Assembly: GCF_900155615.1 (NCBI RefSeq)
Contig: NZ_FUHT01000002.1
Coordinates: forward strand, 62,001-126,000
Source: Massiliimalia massiliensis
GTDB taxonomy: Bacteria; Bacillota; Clostridia; Oscillospirales; Ruminococcaceae
Length of the DNA stretch: 64,000 nt
Reading direction: 5' to 3'
Part shown: in pieces, positions 62,408 through 64,000 of the stretch
How the letters are laid out: every line of letters begins with the position of its first letter
How positions within the stretch are numbered: position 1 is the stretch's first letter
Program-made: the position numbers and the translations under genes
Notes under the pieces: model-generated
What the model was told of the DNA's origin: nothing
Database searches by the model: none
The model's input: the letters and a program-made list of their open reading frames with translations, nothing else

Positions 62408-63376
62408 TCACGATCCGGTTTCATCCTTGTCATCGTGCAGGAATCGGTCAATGATAAAGCGCGGGCGCTGTTTCACCTCCAGGTAAATTTTCCCGATATA
62501 CTCACCCACGATTCCAATCGCCAACAGGGTCAGTCCGCCGATCAGCCAAACACTGGCCGCAACGCTGGACCATCCGGTTACAGTATTGCCGGTGAAAAAA
62601 CGTACCAGAATATAAACAAACATAATCATACTTGCCAGGAACACCAAAAAGCCCAGTGAGGTGATCAGCCGGATCGGCTTCACACTCAACGAAGTGATTC
62701 CCTCCAGTGCAAAGGAGAGCATCTTTTTTAACGGGTATTTACTTTCTCCTGCAAATCGCTCGCTCCGCTCATACAGCACTGTATCCGTCCGATATCCAAT
62801 CATCGGCACTATCCCGCGCAGGAAAAGGTTTACCTCTCTAAACTCCGCCAGCCCGTCCAATGCGCGGCGGCTCATCAGGCGGTAATCCGCGTGATTGAAA
62901 ACCGTATTGGCACCCAGCCAGTTCATCACACGGTAAAACCCTTCCGCTGTCACCCTCTTAAAAAAGCTGTCGGTTACACGTTTGGAACGCACTCCATATA
63001 CAATATCGCAGCCATCCAGATATTTTTCCATCATCTCATCAATCGCATTGATGTCATCCTGTAGGTCAGCATCCATAGAAATGACTGCGTCTGCATGCTT
63101 CCTGACCGTCATCAAGCCTGCTAAAAGGGCGTTCTGATGTCCCCGGTTGCGGCTAAGATTGATTCCGCAAATCATAGAGTCCTCCCTGTGGTAGCCCTCA
63201 ATCAGCTCCCAGGTTTTGTCCTTTGATCCATCGTTGACCAAGGCAATTCTGCTCTTTTCCGAGATCAGGCCCTCCCGGATCAAAGCCTGGAATTTTCCCT
63301 TCAGCCGTTTTACTGTTTCGGGCAAAACCTCTTCTTCATTATAACAGGGAATCACAACATATAAAATCCGGCCCAT
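62408..63376 (-). CDS. GT2 glycosyltransferase (GtrB/DPM1-like) with two TM helices
   Basis: 322 residues: GT-A fold with VVIPCYNEEEVL, ALVNDGSKDKT, NLSRNRGHQNALLAGL and the metal-binding ISMDADLQDD, then two C-terminal TM segments near residues 230-290. It should transfer a sugar from UDP/GDP-sugar to undecaprenyl phosphate for cell-surface glycan modification. No GtrA flippase is next to it. The ATG at 63374-63376 has only a weak SD; a TTG six codons upstream is possible. Confidence 0.85.
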   Translation of the reverse strand: MGRILYVVIPCYNEEEVLPETVKRLKGKFQALIREGLISEKSRIALVNDGSKDKTWELIEGYHREDSMICGINLSRNRGHQNALLAGLMTVRKHADAVISMDADLQDDINAIDEMMEKYLDGCDIVYGVRSKRVTDSFFKRVTAEGFYRVMNWLGANTVFNHADYRLMSRRALDGLAEFREVNLFLRGIVPMIGYRTDTVLYERSERFAGESKYPLKKMLSFALEGITSLSVKPIRLITSLGFLVFLASMIMFVYILVRFFTGNTVTGWSSVAASVWLIGGLTLLAIGIVGEYIGKIYLEVKQRPRFIIDRFLHDDKDETGS

Positions 63377-63465
63377 GCTACTATCCACTTCCAATCTTTG
63401 TCATACCTGATATTAGAGTGTACGACAAACCGCGGGAATATGCATTCCCGTCCATTCTTCTTTCT

Positions 63466-63494
63466 ATTATAGGTAATTTCTGGATAGATGACAA
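63466..63494 (-). promoter_or_regulatory. Promoter of the glycosyltransferase gene
   Basis: On the minus strand TTGTCA (63489-63494), a 17-base spacer and TATAAT (63466-63471). The inverted repeat CGGGAAT-ATGC-ATTCCCG (63433-63450) lies just downstream of the start site and may be an operator or leader hairpin. Confidence 0.75.
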
Positions 63495-63562
63495 CCCCTT
63501 TCCCAATAAGTTACAAAATTGACACAAAAGCCTGTCGAATCGGCTCAGAAAGCAGTCCGCCC

Positions 63563-63590
63563 TTGTTTTTTATTTTTTACCTGTTATAAT
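63563..63590 (+). promoter_or_regulatory. Promoter of the BspA-like gene
   Basis: TTGTTT (63563-63568), a 16-base spacer and extended -10 TGTTATAAT ending at 63590, about 48 bases before the ATG. Confidence 0.6.
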
Positions 63591-63637
63591 TAAATTGAAT
63601 TTGTATATCCGTTTAAACCGGAAGGAAGAGGAGCTTT

Positions 63638-64000
63638 ATGACACAATCAAAACGCTTTGCCGCTGTTTTTCTGTCGGTTTTATTGTTTATTGAGGTGCTG
63701 TGTTCAGTACCGTCTGCCGTGTCGGCAGAAGAACAGCCCGCTGACAGTATCATTCAGGCTGAGGGGGACTTCCGTTATCTGATTTCAGACGAAGGCGCCA
63801 TACTCTCAGAATATCTCGGTACAGCCTCTATTGTTCAGTTGCCGGGCGCCGTATCCTCCGGGGCGGGAGAGATTCCGGTGGTCGCAATTGGAGAAGAGGC
63901 CTTTTCCTCCTGCACGGATTTAACCGCAGTGTCTCTCCCTGAGTCAATTACCGCGATCCAAAGCCGCGCCTTTTCTGACTGCCCGGCTCTTAAAGCTCTC
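63638..64000 (+). CDS. BspA-like leucine-rich-repeat surface protein, 5' part only
   Basis: 121 visible residues, open at the window end. A signal peptide of about 30 residues ends in AVSAEE. The mature part contains LRR_5 repeats (IPVVAIGEEAFSSCTDLTAV, SLPESITAIQSRAFSDCPAL) typical of BspA-like adhesins. The ATG follows GAGGAG. Full length, repeat number and any cell-wall anchor cannot be seen. Confidence 0.85.
   Translation, partial: MTQSKRFAAVFLSVLLFIEVLCSVPSAVSAEEQPADSIIQAEGDFRYLISDEGAILSEYLGTASIVQLPGAVSSGAGEIPVVAIGEEAFSSCTDLTAVSLPESITAIQSRAFSDCPALKAL

Overview
The window looks like chromosomal DNA of an anaerobic, spore-forming Clostridia (probably Oscillospirales/Ruminococcaceae-like, roughly 50% GC). 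The evidence is spo0A, spoIVB and a SpoIIQ-like M23 gene, a class III fructose-bisphosphatase, GTP-type PEP carboxykinase, a ferredoxin-dependent 2-oxoacid oxidoreductase, a split PurO/AICAR-transformylase purine pathway and BspA-like surface proteins. Strong SD sequences, TTG/GTG starts and sigma-A promoters with 17-bp spacers are frequent. I saw no tRNA, rRNA or CRISPR array.

Layout. 1-5.6 kb (minus): pckG (cut by the window edge), tsaD, rimI, a YwlE-type phosphatase and polA. 5.7-7.5 kb (plus): dus and a Cys-rich spore-coat-like protein. 7.6-14.7 kb (minus): fbp, a polyol-type SDR, rbsK and lacZ. 14.8-18.7 kb (plus): bioY behind a BirA-type operator, a GH36 alpha-galactosidase and a lipoprotein. 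18.8-26.7 kb (plus): an eight-gene operon described below, with a convergent ROK regulator. 28-32.7 kb: an ABC/FtsX system and ndk. 32.7-36.6 kb: a DUF1015 protein, a zinc-ribbon membrane protein, NfeD and SPFH. 36.7-44.7 kb: a 34-codon mini-gene, then purECFMN-purO-AICARFT-purD. 44.7-48.7 kb: a hypothetical, the SpoIIQ-like gene, serC and serA. 48.7-58.1 kb: ABC exporter, SLOG protein, spoIVB-spo0A, dtd-rel and recJ. 58.3-61.6 kb: a P-loop ATPase with a Kor/Vor operon, followed by an IS200-like element. 62.4-64 kb: a GT2 glycosyltransferase and the start of a BspA-like protein.

The most unusual region is the 18.9-26.6 kb operon. It encodes two paralogous NCS2-type permeases flanking a homologue of the archaeal/methylotroph enzyme methenyl-tetrahydromethanopterin cyclohydrolase (Mch). 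Behind these are an iron-sulfur flavoprotein, a small TIGR03792-like protein, an SDR, a RibD-C/DHFR-fold reductase and a second flavodoxin-like protein. No other methanopterin C1 gene is visible. Two matching palindromes (TAGTTTA-N5-TAAACTA type) lie at the two internal transcription-start regions. The convergent ROK regulator is XylR-like but appears to lack the sugar-contacting Glu. I infer an uncharacterised uptake and reduction/ring-opening pathway for a pterin- or purine-like heterocycle.

Other points worth a look: Spo0A has Glu in place of the phospho-acceptor Asp, PurF lacks the N-terminal Cys nucleophile, a near-perfect sigma-F promoter precedes the SpoIIQ-like gene, and the IS200 element has an RBS-sequestering inverted repeat and separates korC from its likely native terminator.
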